Counted from the stretch's first letter, positions 22,007 through 30,680 are shown. The stretch is DNA of 64,000 nucleotides from Deltaproteobacteria bacterium (GCA_018266075.1 JAFEBB010000024.1:1-64000); one strand, 5' to 3'. A program made the numbers and translations. The notes: generated by a model not told the origin, from the letters alone.

Positions 22007-22042
22007 GCCCGGTCCGCGCGAGTGGACCGGGTCGTTGTTTTT
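22007..22042 (+). terminator. Intrinsic terminator between the two lipoprotein paralogues
   Basis: CCCGGTCC (22008-22015) pairs perfectly with GGACCGGG (22024-22031) and is followed by a T-rich run (TCGTTGTTTTT, 22032-22042). Confidence 0.85.
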
Positions 22043-22053
22043 CCGGAGGCCGC

Positions 22054-22344
22054 ATGCGAGCCGCTCGCGTCGCCGCGCTCACCGCCTTGCTGACCGGGTG
22101 CGGCGGCGGCTTCGACTGCACCGAGTCCAGCAGCTGCGCCGCAGATCCGCCGGCCAGCGCCACGCAGATCACGGCCTGCAAGAACGCTCTCGCCGACAGC
22201 AAGTGCGGCTCAACGTACGAGCGCTTCGCGCAGTGCTTCCACGACCAGGCCGCGTGCGCGCCCGACGGCACCACGGACACGAAGACCACCTCGAGCACCT
22301 GCGCGTCGCAGCTCGAGGCGTACACCGCATGCACGCAGGGCTAG
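22054..22344 (+). CDS. Small cysteine-rich lipoprotein (paralogue 2)
   Basis: 96 residues; GGAGG lies 5 bases before the ATG. A short signal peptide ends in the lipobox LLTGC, followed by GGGFDC. The cysteine framework (ACKNALADSKCGS, AQCFHDQAACAPDG, STCASQLEAYTAC) aligns with the protein at 21655. It sits just after the terminator of paralogue 1 and so needs its own promoter or read-through. Predicted lipid-anchored, disulfide-rich; function unknown. Confidence 0.78.
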   Translation: MRAARVAALTALLTGCGGGFDCTESSSCAADPPASATQITACKNALADSKCGSTYERFAQCFHDQAACAPDGTTDTKTTSSTCASQLEAYTACTQG

Positions 22345-22447
22345 GCAACCGCTGACGAATTGGCGGTCGCAAGATCTCCGCAAGACCTCGCGCGCACCCA
22401 CGGGTTGCCGGGCCGACCGGCGATGAACCCAACCTCTGGAGTGCCTC

Positions 22448-22681
22448 ATGGCAGTGAAGCGCAATCTCAACAGCAGCTCCTCCTCGCTGACCTTGGCCAG
22501 CCTGGCCTTGCTCGGGCTGCTCGGACTCGCCGGCTGCGGCGCCGACGGCTCGCTGATCTCCGCGGACACCTCGGCGAGCGCGCTCACCACCGACACCGAC
22601 GGCGGCGCGTCCGCGAGCTCGAGCTCGACCGGAACCAGCGGCTCCGCGGGCGGACAGCAGCAGCCGCCCTGCAAGCGCTGA
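22448..22681 (+). CDS. Short Ser/Gly-rich lipoprotein
   Basis: 77 residues. A 30-residue signal peptide with a long leucine-rich core ends in the lipobox LAGC. The mature part is only about 48 residues of Ala/Ser/Thr/Gly with few acidic residues and a C-terminal PPCKR, so it is a low-complexity, probably unfolded surface peptide. The ribosome site GGAG lies before the ATG. Third lipoprotein in the row; no clear homology to the first two. It ends four bases before the convergent rhomboid gene stop. Confidence 0.6.
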   Translation: MAVKRNLNSSSSSLTLASLALLGLLGLAGCGADGSLISADTSASALTTDTDGGASASSSSTGTSGSAGGQQQPPCKR

Positions 22682-22685
22682 GCGC

Positions 22686-23417
22686 CTACCAGCCGTAGCG
22701 ACGTCGCGCGAAGCGGGGCGCGTCGACGTAGGCAGGGCGCGCGCGCTTCGGCAGCAAGAACGCGAGCAGCACGCCGCAGATGAAGCCGCCCAGGTGCGCG
22801 AACCAGGCGATGCCGCCCGCCCCTTCCACCGCGTGCCGCGTGGCGTGGGTGATCTGCGCGGTGCCGCTGAGCACCTGCATCACGAACCAGAGCCCGAGGT
22901 AGATCGGCGCGGGCACCTCGATGAAGGTGACGTAGAAGAAGATCGGCACCAGCGTCACCACGCGCGCGCGCGGGTACATCACCAGGTATGCGCCCAGGAC
23001 GCCGGCGATCGCGCCGGAGGCGCCGACGGTCGGCAGCGCGCTGCCCGCGTTGAAGACCACGTGCGCCGCCGCCGCCGCGATGCCGCACGCGAAGTAGAAG
23101 ACGATGTAGAGCCCGTGCCCGAGCGCGTCCTCGACGTTGTCGCCGAAGATCCACAGGTAGAGCATGTTGCCGCCGAGGTGCAGCCAGCCGCCGTGCAGGA
23201 ACATGCTTGCGATCGTCCAGATACCGACCGCGAGGAAGTCACCCTCCGCGAGCGCCGCGTGCACGTGCGTGGGCACCAGTCCGAAGCTGCGAATGAACGC
23301 GTCGAGATCGCTCCCCAGCGAGAGCTCGAAGAGGAACGCGAGCACGTTGAGCACGATCAACGTCGTGTTCACGACGGGTCGCGTGTGCGTGGGGATTGTG
23401 TCGCGGATGGGGATCAC
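22686..23417 (-). CDS. Rhomboid-family intramembrane serine protease
   Basis: 243 residues with about six transmembrane helices. Rhomboids cut substrate helices inside the membrane. The active site is complete: the nucleophile Ser in GASGAIAGVLGAY (helix 4) and the His in WFAHLGGFICG (helix 6). The L1 region has an HGGWLHLGGNMLYLWIFGDNVED pattern (in two parts, HGGWLHLGGNM and LYLWIFGDNVED) typical of the YqgP/GlpG superfamily. The start is a GTG without a clear ribosome site. Neighbouring small lipoproteins could be substrates, but this is a guess. Confidence 0.92.
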   Translation of the reverse strand: MIPIRDTIPTHTRPVVNTTLIVLNVLAFLFELSLGSDLDAFIRSFGLVPTHVHAALAEGDFLAVGIWTIASMFLHGGWLHLGGNMLYLWIFGDNVEDALGHGLYIVFYFACGIAAAAAHVVFNAGSALPTVGASGAIAGVLGAYLVMYPRARVVTLVPIFFYVTFIEVPAPIYLGLWFVMQVLSGTAQITHATRHAVEGAGGIAWFAHLGGFICGVLLAFLLPKRARPAYVDAPRFARRRYGW

Positions 23418-23514
23418 GTTTCAAAGCTAACCGCGGAACCCGAGCGGGCAATCCCGGCGCTTGAGAACGCGCGCGAGTTCTGGTCGGATGCGCGGCCTCA
23501 GCCCGGAGAATCGC

Positions 23515-23961
23515 GTGGCCAAGCTCGCCGAGATGCTGCTCAAGCCCGACGTCCGCCCCAACCTCATTCGCGACTGCGCCACCGTCATCGATCAGGAAGT
23601 GGGCGACAAGGGCGGCCTCTCCGGCCTGGCCATCAAGGCCGCGTACAAGGTCGTGAAGGGCGTGAAGCCGAGCATCATCACCGAGTCCGTCGACGGCATG
23701 ATCGACGACATGATCGGCAACCTCGAGGGCTTCTGGTCCGAGTACGAGGCGAGCGGGAAGAGCCAGCCGTTCGATCAGTACGCCGGCTCGCGGCGCGCCG
23801 TGGTGGCCGACGCGCTGCTCAAGGTGAGCGACGACCGCGCCGCCAAGACGCGCCACGGCACGCTCAAGAGCGCGTACGAGAAGCTGCGCCCCACCGGCAA
23901 GAAGAACGTGGAAGAGGCCGTGCCGCGCGTGGCCGCGCTGGTGGCGAAGTACGCGAAGTAG
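23515..23961 (+). CDS. DUF6918-like small helical protein
   Basis: 148 residues if it starts at the GTG at 23515, which has GGAG 6 bases upstream; in-frame starts at 23461 (TTG) and 23488 (ATG) are possible. The sequence (VIDQEVGDKGGLSGLAIKAAYKVVK, seen in pieces DQEVGDKGGLSG and AIKAAYKVVK) resembles a conserved family of unknown function annotated in actinobacteria and myxobacteria. It is acidic/basic, helical and soluble, with no signal peptide. It ends one base before the convergent rpe stop codon. No role can be assigned. Confidence 0.65.
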   Translation: MAKLAEMLLKPDVRPNLIRDCATVIDQEVGDKGGLSGLAIKAAYKVVKGVKPSIITESVDGMIDDMIGNLEGFWSEYEASGKSQPFDQYAGSRRAVVADALLKVSDDRAAKTRHGTLKSAYEKLRPTGKKNVEEAVPRVAALVAKYAK

Positions 23962-24639
23962 TCAGCGCGCCTTGCAACCGGCTTCGGCCTCTTTGCGGAT
24001 CGCCGCGATCGCCGCGGCGTAGTCGGGCTGCTCGAAGATCGCGCTTCCGGCCACGAGCACGTCGGCGCCATCGCGGCACACTCGGCCGGCGTTGGCGGCC
24101 TTGATGCCGCCGTCGATCTCGATGAGGAAGTTCAGTCGGCGCTCAGCGCGCAGCCGGTTGAGCTCGCGGACCTTCTCGTGCGCGCGCGGGATGAACGACT
24201 GTCCGCCGAAGCCGGGGTTCACGCTCATCACCAAGACATGGTGCACGTCGTCGAGCACATCTTCGACATGCGACACCGGCGTTCCGGGGTTGAGCACGAC
24301 ACCCGGCTTCACGCCCTTGGACGCGATGTGCTGAAGCGCGCGATGCACGTGCACCGTCGCCTCCACATGAACCGATATCCACGACGCACCCGCATTTGCG
24401 AACGCGTCGATGTACTTCTCCGGCTCGACGATCATCAGGTGGCAGTCGAGCGGCTTGGTGGCGTGCTTCTTCATCGCGGCAACGACCGGCGGACCGATCG
24501 TGAGGTTGGGCACGAAGCGGCCGTCCATGACGTCGACGTGGAGCACGTCGGCGCCGGCCTTCTCGATGGCGATGATCTCTTCCTTCAGCCGGGAGAAGTC
24601 GCAGGAGAGCAGCGAGGGCGCGATGAGCGGCGAGGCCAT
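23962..24639 (-). CDS. rpe: Ribulose-phosphate 3-epimerase
   Basis: 225 residues, full-length TIM barrel. It interconverts ribulose 5-phosphate and xylulose 5-phosphate in the pentose phosphate pathway, using a bound metal. Signatures are APSLLSCDF at the N terminus, DVMDGRFVPN (catalytic Asp and metal ligands), DCHLMI, MSVNPGFGGQSFI and IDGGI near the C terminus. It is the last gene of a leftward run, 31 bases after rsmB, and is convergent with the gene ending at 23961. Confidence 0.97.
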   Translation of the reverse strand: MASPLIAPSLLSCDFSRLKEEIIAIEKAGADVLHVDVMDGRFVPNLTIGPPVVAAMKKHATKPLDCHLMIVEPEKYIDAFANAGASWISVHVEATVHVHRALQHIASKGVKPGVVLNPGTPVSHVEDVLDDVHHVLVMSVNPGFGGQSFIPRAHEKVRELNRLRAERRLNFLIEIDGGIKAANAGRVCRDGADVLVAGSAIFEQPDYAAAIAAIRKEAEAGCKAR

Positions 24640-24670
24640 GCGCTGACGATGGCCGCGGCCGGGCGCGCCG

Positions 24671-26017
24671 TCAATCTCGCCGCAGCGTGGCGGCCCAGAA
24701 GCCGTCGGCCTCGTGACGGTGCGGCCACGTGGACAGCTGGCCCTTCTCGTCGACGAGCGGCTTCACCGACGCGGGCAAGTCCTCGCCGCCGACGCGCGAG
24801 AAGCCCTTCGCCTCCGCGAGGAACTTCTCGATCTGCTGCGAACCCTCTTCCGGCGTCACCGAGCAGACGGCGTACGTGAGCAGCCCGCCCGGTGCGACGT
24901 GGGTGGCCACATTTCGCAAGATCGACGCCTGCAACTCGGCGAGCCGCGCGATGTCCTGCGGCTCGCGTCGATAGCGCAGCTCGGGATGTCGGCGAAGCGT
25001 GCCCAGGCCGGTACACGGCGCGTCGATGAGCACGCGATCGAACTTCGGCGAGCCCGCGAGCGGCGTGGTGAGATCGTGCGCGCGCAACTCGAGTGAGTCC
25101 GCGAGGCCGAGCCGCTGCGCCTCCGCGTGGATCTTGCCGAGCTTGTTCTGGTGCAGGTCGACCGCGAGCAGCTTGGCGCCGGCATCCATGCGCTCGAGCA
25201 GGTGACACGCCTTTCCGCCCGGCGCTGCACAGCCATCGAGCAGCCGCGCGCCGCCAGCGGGACGCGCGAGGAAGCCCACGCACTGCGCGGCCTCGTCCTG
25301 CACCTGCCAGAGCCCGCGCTTGTAGCTCGCGAGCTTCTCCAGCGGCCCGGGATCCACGAGCGTCATGCCCACCGGCGAGTGCGTGGTGGGCGTCGCCGTG
25401 ACACCGTCGTCCTTCAACGCCTGCAGCACCTCGTCGCGATTCGCGCGCTTCACGTTCGCGCGCACCTGGATGGCGGGCGCCTTGTTGTGCGCCACGAGCA
25501 GCGCTTCGGTTTCGGTCGGCCCGAGCTGCGCCAGGAATCGCTCGACGAGCCACCGCGGATGCGACTCGCGGATCGAGAGGTGCCGCGCGAAGTCCTTCTG
25601 CGCGTCGGGCAAGGGCACGGTGCGCTCACGCGAGATGGCGCGGAGGATCGCGTTCACGAATCCGGCCGCGCGCGGACGCTCCTTCTTCACGAGCTCCACG
25701 GTCGCGGCCACGGCAGCGCGCTCGGGCACGCGGTCGAGATAGAGCAGCTGGTACGCGCCCAGTCGCAGCGCAGCGAGCACCACGGCCTCGAGCTTCTGCA
25801 GCGAGCGATCCGCGTGCGCAGCGATCGCGGCGTCGAGCGCCAGCAAGCGCCGGTACACGCCGTAGCAGAGCTCGGTGGCCAGGGCGGCGTCTCGACGATC
25901 GATGTCACCGGCGGTATCGAGCACCGACGCCAGCGTCAGATTCAAATACGCCTGCTGCCGCTCCACGCGGAGCAGCACTTGGAGCGCGAGGGCGCGGGCA
26001 TCTGCAGAGCGCGGCAT
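24671..26017 (-). CDS. rsmB: 16S rRNA m5C967 methyltransferase (RsmB/Sun)
   Basis: 448 residues: an N-terminal NusB-like RNA-binding domain (about 1-140) and a C-terminal SAM-dependent methyltransferase. The paired cysteines of the m5C-RNA methyltransferase family are visible: Cys in DAPCTGLGTLRRHPE (general role) and the nucleophile Cys in YAVCSVTPEEG. The SAM-binding DGCAAPGGKACHLLE loop is intact. As in many bacteria it sits in the same transcription unit as fmt, here with one gene between them. Confidence 0.96.
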   Translation of the reverse strand: MPRSADARALALQVLLRVERQQAYLNLTLASVLDTAGDIDRRDAALATELCYGVYRRLLALDAAIAAHADRSLQKLEAVVLAALRLGAYQLLYLDRVPERAAVAATVELVKKERPRAAGFVNAILRAISRERTVPLPDAQKDFARHLSIRESHPRWLVERFLAQLGPTETEALLVAHNKAPAIQVRANVKRANRDEVLQALKDDGVTATPTTHSPVGMTLVDPGPLEKLASYKRGLWQVQDEAAQCVGFLARPAGGARLLDGCAAPGGKACHLLERMDAGAKLLAVDLHQNKLGKIHAEAQRLGLADSLELRAHDLTTPLAGSPKFDRVLIDAPCTGLGTLRRHPELRYRREPQDIARLAELQASILRNVATHVAPGGLLTYAVCSVTPEEGSQQIEKFLAEAKGFSRVGGEDLPASVKPLVDEKGQLSTWPHRHEADGFWAATLRRD

Positions 26018-26058
26018 GCGCGGCGTTTAGCTGGGCGGGACGCACTTGGCAACGTGCC

Positions 26059-26086
26059 AGCCACCAGCCACGAGCCACCAGCCACG
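26059..26086. repeat. Heptamer-built intergenic element C
   Basis: Four perfect 7-bp steps: AGCCACC, AGCCACG, AGCCACC, AGCCACG, in the 74-base gap between rsmB and the AroQ-like gene. Same unit as element D. Confidence 0.75.
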
Positions 26087-26091
26087 GGCTT

Positions 26092-26973
26092 TCAGCCCAT
26101 TCGGGCCATCCACTCCAGGAGCTCCGGCTCGCTCAAGGTCGCGCCGGGCACGCTCGAGAGCGCGAGCGCCTGCAGCGCTTCCGACAGCAACTCGCGCTGG
26201 CCCGACTCGGTGGCCGCGCCGCGCTCGACGGCCAGCCACTGCTCGCGGCCCCACACCGCCAGCTCCGCGGAGGTGATGCGTCGCGCGAGGCGATTGGAGA
26301 TCTGCGCCTTCACCAGCGCGCGCGTGATGCCCGCTGCGCTGCGCACCGGAGCGGCCTCGGCGGCCTTCGGCGGCGAGCGGCCGATCGTCTTCTGCACGCG
26401 ACCCTGGGAGGCGACCTCGTTGCGCACCTTGCGACCGACCTCCTTGGTCACCGGCGGCGGCAGTCGCGGCCCGGCCGAGGGTTCGACCTTCGCCGACGCG
26501 ACCTTGACCGCGCTCGCGAGCGCTTCCGTGGCCGCGCGGTTGAACTTGGCCTTGAGCAGCTTCTCGGCGGTCTCGATGTACACGGCCGGTGCATTGCCGC
26601 GCTTCTGCAGCTCCGCGCCCTCGCGCAGCACCGAGCGCCGCGCGTGATCGGCCGCGCCCGGGAAGGCGTCGAGGAAGAGCTCGGCGTAGGGCAGCTTGGC
26701 GAGCGCGAGCGCCTCGCGGAGGACGTACGCCGTGGGCGCGAGCGCGCCCGGGCTGACGAGCACGTGCGTGGCCCAGTCCCGATTTCGATGCAGCGCGGCC
26801 ACCAGCTCGGCCTCGCTGTTGCCCTGTGCGCTGCGCACGCCGGCGACGCCCACACTCGCGGCCAATTCGAGCGCGCGATCGATGTCGCCGAGCGCCGGCT
26901 GATCCGCGAGCGGCGCTTCGCCGAGCAGGTCGTGGTGCGGACCGTGGAGCACGAGGAGGTGAGCGAGTCGCAT
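26092..26973 (-). CDS. AroQ-like (type II dehydroquinase fold) protein with unknown C-terminal domain
   Basis: 293 residues. Residues 1-115 follow type II 3-dehydroquinate dehydratase: VLHGPHHDLLGE for NGPNLNLLG, GNSEAELVAAL for SNSEGELI, and VSPGALAPTAYVLREAL for NPGAYTHTSVALRDAL. The catalytic tyrosine loop and the catalytic histidine are both replaced (for example the T-H-T position reads A-P-T), so dehydroquinase activity is unlikely. Residues 140-293 are a basic, helical region I do not recognise. It lies between fmt and rsmB in the same direction and may belong to that translation-related unit. A binding or regulatory role is inferred, not shown. Confidence 0.6.
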   Translation of the reverse strand: MRLAHLLVLHGPHHDLLGEAPLADQPALGDIDRALELAASVGVAGVRSAQGNSEAELVAALHRNRDWATHVLVSPGALAPTAYVLREALALAKLPYAELFLDAFPGAADHARRSVLREGAELQKRGNAPAVYIETAEKLLKAKFNRAATEALASAVKVASAKVEPSAGPRLPPPVTKEVGRKVRNEVASQGRVQKTIGRSPPKAAEAAPVRSAAGITRALVKAQISNRLARRITSAELAVWGREQWLAVERGAATESGQRELLSEALQALALSSVPGATLSEPELLEWMARMG

Positions 26974-27003
26974 GCGCGAATCCTAGCCCTTGCTGACGCT
27001 TGT

Positions 27004-27930
27004 TTACGTCCCCAGCTTCTTCCCCATTTCAACCTTGAACCCCGCGAGAAAGTCCGCGGCGCGCATGCGCTTGCGGCCCTCGAGCTGCAACTCCTCCACG
27101 GCCAGCGCGCCCTGCCCACACGCAACGACCAGCCCTTCCGCGCCCGCCCGAAGCACCGTCCCCGGGGCGCCCGAGCCGTCGACAACCCGCGCCTTGAGCA
27201 CCTTGAGCAGCTTCCCATCCACGCGCGTGAACGTGCCCGGCCAGGGATCGAACGCGCGCACCCGACGCTCGAGCTCGATCGCCGGCTTGGTGAAGTCGAG
27301 CTCGCCGTTCGACTTCTCGATGATCGGCGCCAGCGTGTGCTTCGCGTGATCTTGCGGCACAGGCGTGAGCTCGCCCTTCAGGAATCGGGGCAGCTCCGCG
27401 ACGAGCAGCTCGCGTCCGAGCACGGAGAGCTTGTCGAAGAGCGAGCCGCCGGTCTCGTCGGCTGCGATCGGAATCGCGCGGCGCGCGAGCACGGCGCCGG
27501 TGTCGAGGCCTTCGTCCATCTGCATCAGGCACACGCCGGTCTCGGACTCGCCGTTCGCGATCGCCCACTGAATCGGCGCGGCGCCACGCAGCTTTGGCAA
27601 CAACGACGCGTGCACGTTCACGCAACCCAAGCGCGGCGCGTCGAGCACGCCCTTGGGCAGGATGCGCCCGTACGCGGCAACGACCGCGACGTCCGGCTGC
27701 ACCGCGCGCAGCTGCGCCTCGAACTCGCCGGTCTTGATCTTCACCGGCTGCCACACGGGAATGCCGTGCGCGAGCGCCCACTCCTTCACCGGCGGCGCGG
27801 CGAGCTCGTTGCCGCGGCCCTTGGGCTTGTCGGGCTGGGTGACCACGGCCACCAGCTCGCCGAGCGTGCTCGCGGCCTCGACGAGCGGCACGGCGAAGTC
27901 GGGCGTCCCCATGAAGACGATGCGCGCCAT
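27004..27930 (-). CDS. fmt: Methionyl-tRNA formyltransferase
   Basis: 308 residues, typical length. It formylates Met-tRNAfMet using 10-formyl-tetrahydrofolate. The N-terminal Rossmann-like domain starts IVFMGTPDFAVPLVE, the folate-site block is NVHASLLPKLRGAAPIQWAI, and the C-terminal OB-fold (about 205-308) contains RRVRAFDPWPGTFTRV. Usually def (deformylase) is nearby; here the upstream neighbour, 9 bases away, is a glycerate kinase instead. Confidence 0.97.
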   Translation of the reverse strand: MARIVFMGTPDFAVPLVEAASTLGELVAVVTQPDKPKGRGNELAAPPVKEWALAHGIPVWQPVKIKTGEFEAQLRAVQPDVAVVAAYGRILPKGVLDAPRLGCVNVHASLLPKLRGAAPIQWAIANGESETGVCLMQMDEGLDTGAVLARRAIPIAADETGGSLFDKLSVLGRELLVAELPRFLKGELTPVPQDHAKHTLAPIIEKSNGELDFTKPAIELERRVRAFDPWPGTFTRVDGKLLKVLKARVVDGSGAPGTVLRAGAEGLVVACGQGALAVEELQLEGRKRMRAADFLAGFKVEMGKKLGT

Positions 27931-27939
27931 GCGATTCCC

Positions 27940-29181
27940 TCAATTCTTCGCGAGCAGCACGAGGTCCGTGAGATTCGTGGGCGAGTCGAACGCCGGGATC
28001 TGCGCGTTGAGCGCGCGGCAGAGCGTGGCCGAGTCGAACGTCGCCAGCCGGTGATCCGGATCCAAGCCGCGCTCGATGGCGCGCGCCCAGCTCTTGCCGT
28101 CGAGGAGCGCGCCCGCTGCATCGGTCGTGTAGTCGTGTCCGTCGCTTCCGGCCACAAGGATCTCCACCGGCTCGCCCATGAGCTCGCGCGCGAGCGTCAG
28201 CGCCAGGTGCTGCGCGCGCCCGCCCTGCCCTGGACCGCCCGCGCGAAGCGTGACCTCACCCGCTGTGACCAGCACCTGGCCCGGCCTGAGCGTCCGCGCC
28301 GCGCGAGCGAGCTCGGGCGCGACTTCGCTGAGCGGACCCTGCAATTCCGGCGCGCGCACCGGCAGGAGCTTCGCGCGTTGGACTTCTTGCGCCGCGCGCT
28401 CCGCCAGCGACGCCACGCCAGCCAGCAGGTGCACCTCGAGCCCGCGCAGCCGCGAATCGCCGAGCTTGGGCGTCTCCGGGATCTCGCCGCGCAGGCCGCG
28501 CCCGAGCACCTCGAGCACCGCGGCATCGATCGGCAAGTCGCGCGCGCGGAAGGCCTCGAGCGCATCGTCGAACGTGGTCGTGTCGGGAACTGCGGGACCG
28601 GATCCGACGGCGTCCACGGCGTCGCCGACCACGTCGCTGAGCACGTACGCGTGCCGCACCGCCGCCGGACACGCGGCGGCGAGCTGCCCGCCCTTGATCT
28701 GAGAGAGGTGCTTGCGCACGGCGTTCATGGCCTGCACTGGCGCGCCGCCGAGCATCAGCGCCTCGGTCGACTTCGCCAGCCGCGCCAGATCCAGCGGCTC
28801 GACGGGGAGCTCGCAGAGCGCGCTCGCACCGCCGCCGACCAGAAACAGCGCGCCGCCGTTGGGCCGCGCCGCCGCGGCGAGCTCCAGCGCGCGCCGCCCT
28901 GCAGCCAGCGAGCGCGTGCCCGGCACGGGGTGGTCGCCCACGATGAGCTCGAAGCCCGGCGGCACGGGCGAGTCGGCAGCCGCGATCACCAACCCGCGCG
29001 CGTGCGGCAACACCCGCGCGGCGCCTCGAGCGAGGGCCGGCGCGGCCTTGCCCAGGGCGATGACGCAGACCTCGGGAACGGCCATGAGCTCGGCGCCGGT
29101 GTGGGCCAGCTCGGCGACGACGAGCGGCTCGGGCGAGAGCGCGTCCACGGTGCGGCGGAAGATGGCGGCGAGGTCGGCCAT
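27940..29181 (-). CDS. Glycerate 2-kinase (GckA/TtuD type, DUF4147-MOFRL)
   Basis: 413 residues from the ATG at 29181. It phosphorylates glycerate to 2-phosphoglycerate, in the serine cycle, glyoxylate or tartronate routes. The N-terminal DUF4147 half has VIALGKAAPALARGA and the GGGASALCELPVEP loop, then KHLSQIKGGQLA, VLSDVVGD and GSGPAVPD; the C-terminal MOFRL domain has GGPGQGGRAQHLALTLA and AGSDGHDYTTDAAGA. The ribosome site is weak. First gene of the leftward unit gckA-fmt-AroQ-like-rsmB-rpe. Confidence 0.9.
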   Translation of the reverse strand: MADLAAIFRRTVDALSPEPLVVAELAHTGAELMAVPEVCVIALGKAAPALARGAARVLPHARGLVIAAADSPVPPGFELIVGDHPVPGTRSLAAGRRALELAAAARPNGGALFLVGGGASALCELPVEPLDLARLAKSTEALMLGGAPVQAMNAVRKHLSQIKGGQLAAACPAAVRHAYVLSDVVGDAVDAVGSGPAVPDTTTFDDALEAFRARDLPIDAAVLEVLGRGLRGEIPETPKLGDSRLRGLEVHLLAGVASLAERAAQEVQRAKLLPVRAPELQGPLSEVAPELARAARTLRPGQVLVTAGEVTLRAGGPGQGGRAQHLALTLARELMGEPVEILVAGSDGHDYTTDAAGALLDGKSWARAIERGLDPDHRLATFDSATLCRALNAQIPAFDSPTNLTDLVLLAKN

Positions 29182-29344
29182 GGTTTGATTCCGAAGACCC
29201 CGCCGGTGACGATGCCGCCGCAGGCGGCGCGGCTCGGAGACCGGGTTTTCGGACGGGTCACTTATAGCCTGGCGCCCTTCTGGGCGCGCGCGCTGTCCCG
29301 TGCCAAGATGCAGCTCAGGACGTGACTTGTTGCGCGAGGTCCGC

Positions 29345-29983
29345 ATGAGCAGCCCCGCTGCCGTTCAGCCCCAGTACAAGCGAAGGATGTACCTCGTCGA
29401 CCGGGGCTTTCAGCTCAAGTACACCGCCATCTTGATGGTCGTGGGCGCGGCGATCACCGCGCTCTTCGGCACCATGATGTACCAGGCGCACGTGGCGGCC
29501 ACGGAGATGATGGGCCTGCCCGACAAGTTCAAGAACGTCGTCACCCAGAGCTACGACGACCGCCTGCTCTACATGGTCGCGGGCATCGCCGTGGTGATGA
29601 CGCTCTCGCTCGCGCTCTTCGGCGTGCTCATCACCCACCGCGTGGCCGGGCCGCTGTACATCATCGGCAAGTACGTCCGCATCCTGGGCGACGGCCAGTT
29701 CCCCGAGCTGCGCCCGCTGCGCAAGAACGACGAGCTCAAGGACTTCTTCGGCGCCTTCCAGGAGGCCGTGGAGCACATGCGCAGCCGCGACGCGGCCGAT
29801 CTCGCGGCGCTCGATCAAGCCGTCGAGCAGCTCGAGCGGCACTGCGCTGCGAACGCCGAGGCCGCGCAGTCGTTGAGCGCGGCGCTGGTGAGCCTCAAGG
29901 GTCTGCGCGATCGCAAGCGCGTGGCGCACGCGCCTGCGCAGCCGGCTCCCGCTCCTGCAGCAGCCTCGGGTGCGGCGGCGTAA
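29345..29983 (+). CDS. Membrane protein with HAMP domain
   Basis: 212 residues, start at 29345 with GAGG 5 bases upstream. Two transmembrane helices (about 26-48 and 74-96) flank a short periplasmic loop, followed by a HAMP linker (HRVAGPLYIIGKYVRIL, GDGQFPELRPLRKNDEL) and a short coiled coil; the tail is Ala/Pro-rich. There is no kinase, methyl-accepting or cyclase output domain, so it is a HAMP-only signal protein whose partner is unknown. The 3' end overlaps the next gene's GTG start by 14 bases, implying cotranslation with the TonB-like protein. Confidence 0.8.
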   Translation: MSSPAAVQPQYKRRMYLVDRGFQLKYTAILMVVGAAITALFGTMMYQAHVAATEMMGLPDKFKNVVTQSYDDRLLYMVAGIAVVMTLSLALFGVLITHRVAGPLYIIGKYVRILGDGQFPELRPLRKNDELKDFFGAFQEAVEHMRSRDAADLAALDQAVEQLERHCAANAEAAQSLSAALVSLKGLRDRKRVAHAPAQPAPAPAAASGAAA

Positions 29984-30680
29984 CGGCAGCATCTGGGCCA
30001 TTGCCCTGGGCGCGTCGGCGCTCGTGCACCTCGTGCTCTGGCGCGGCGTGCCCTGGCGCGAAGAGGTCATCCCGCCGCCGCCCGCAATCCAAACGACGCT
30101 CATCGACTTCATCCCCGAGCGGCCGCGCCCGCCGACGCCGACGCCACCCGCGCCGACGCCCGCTGCGCCAGCGGTTCCCAATCGCCCAGCGGCGCGCGCA
30201 CCCGCACGCGCGAGCGCGCCCAGGGCGGCCGCACGTTCCGAACCGGTCGTCGAAGCGGCCGCGCCCACGCCAGCGTCTGCTCCGCCTGCCGGACCGGGTC
30301 CCGCGATCGAGACTGCTCACGGATCCGGATCCGCGACGCCGGCGGTGGCAGCAATTGGTCCCGCGCCTTCGGGTGCGCCGATCGGAGCCGCGCCCACGCC
30401 TGCGCCGGGTGGCGATGACGGCCTCGGCGCGCTTCAGTCGCTCCTCGCCAGCCGCACGCGCGGCTGCTATCCGCCGGCCGCTGCACGGCTCGGCTTGCAC
30501 GGAACGGCGAAGGTCCGCTTCTGCGTGGCGAGCGGCGTGGCGACGCAGGTCTCGGTGGAGTCGGGCTCCGGCGAGTCTCTGCTGGATCGCGCGGCGGCCG
30601 AGTGCGTGGTTCGCCCCGGCGCGCCGCTTCCCGGCGGCGACCGGTGCGCGGTGCTGCCGGTGGAGTTCAAGCTGCGTTAA
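29970..30680 (+). CDS. TonB-like energy-transducing protein
   Basis: 236 residues from a GTG. An N-terminal transmembrane anchor (about 8-25) is followed by a long Pro/Ala-rich stalk (about 35-150) meant to span the periplasm, then a C-terminal domain (about 160-236) with RGCYPPAAARLGLHGTAKVRF (seen as CYPPAAARLGLHG and KVRFCV), the TonB_C pattern. An extra Cys pair in the C-terminal domain (GCYPP, RFCV, ECV, RCAVL) is unusual and may be disulfide-bonded. No exbB/exbD nearby. It overlaps the HAMP protein gene, and its stop codon lies in a palindrome shared with the convergent gene. Confidence 0.75.
   Translation: MRRRNGSIWAIALGASALVHLVLWRGVPWREEVIPPPPAIQTTLIDFIPERPRPPTPTPPAPTPAAPAVPNRPAARAPARASAPRAAARSEPVVEAAAPTPASAPPAGPGPAIETAHGSGSATPAVAAIGPAPSGAPIGAAPTPAPGGDDGLGALQSLLASRTRGCYPPAAARLGLHGTAKVRFCVASGVATQVSVESGSGESLLDRAAAECVVRPGAPLPGGDRCAVLPVEFKLR

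Noticed and set aside
26644-29325. An 893-codon plus-strand frame opposite fmt and the glycerate kinase
   Set aside because: It is antisense to two well-identified enzymes, and its His/Arg/Ala/Leu-rich composition is typical of a complement frame in GC-rich DNA.
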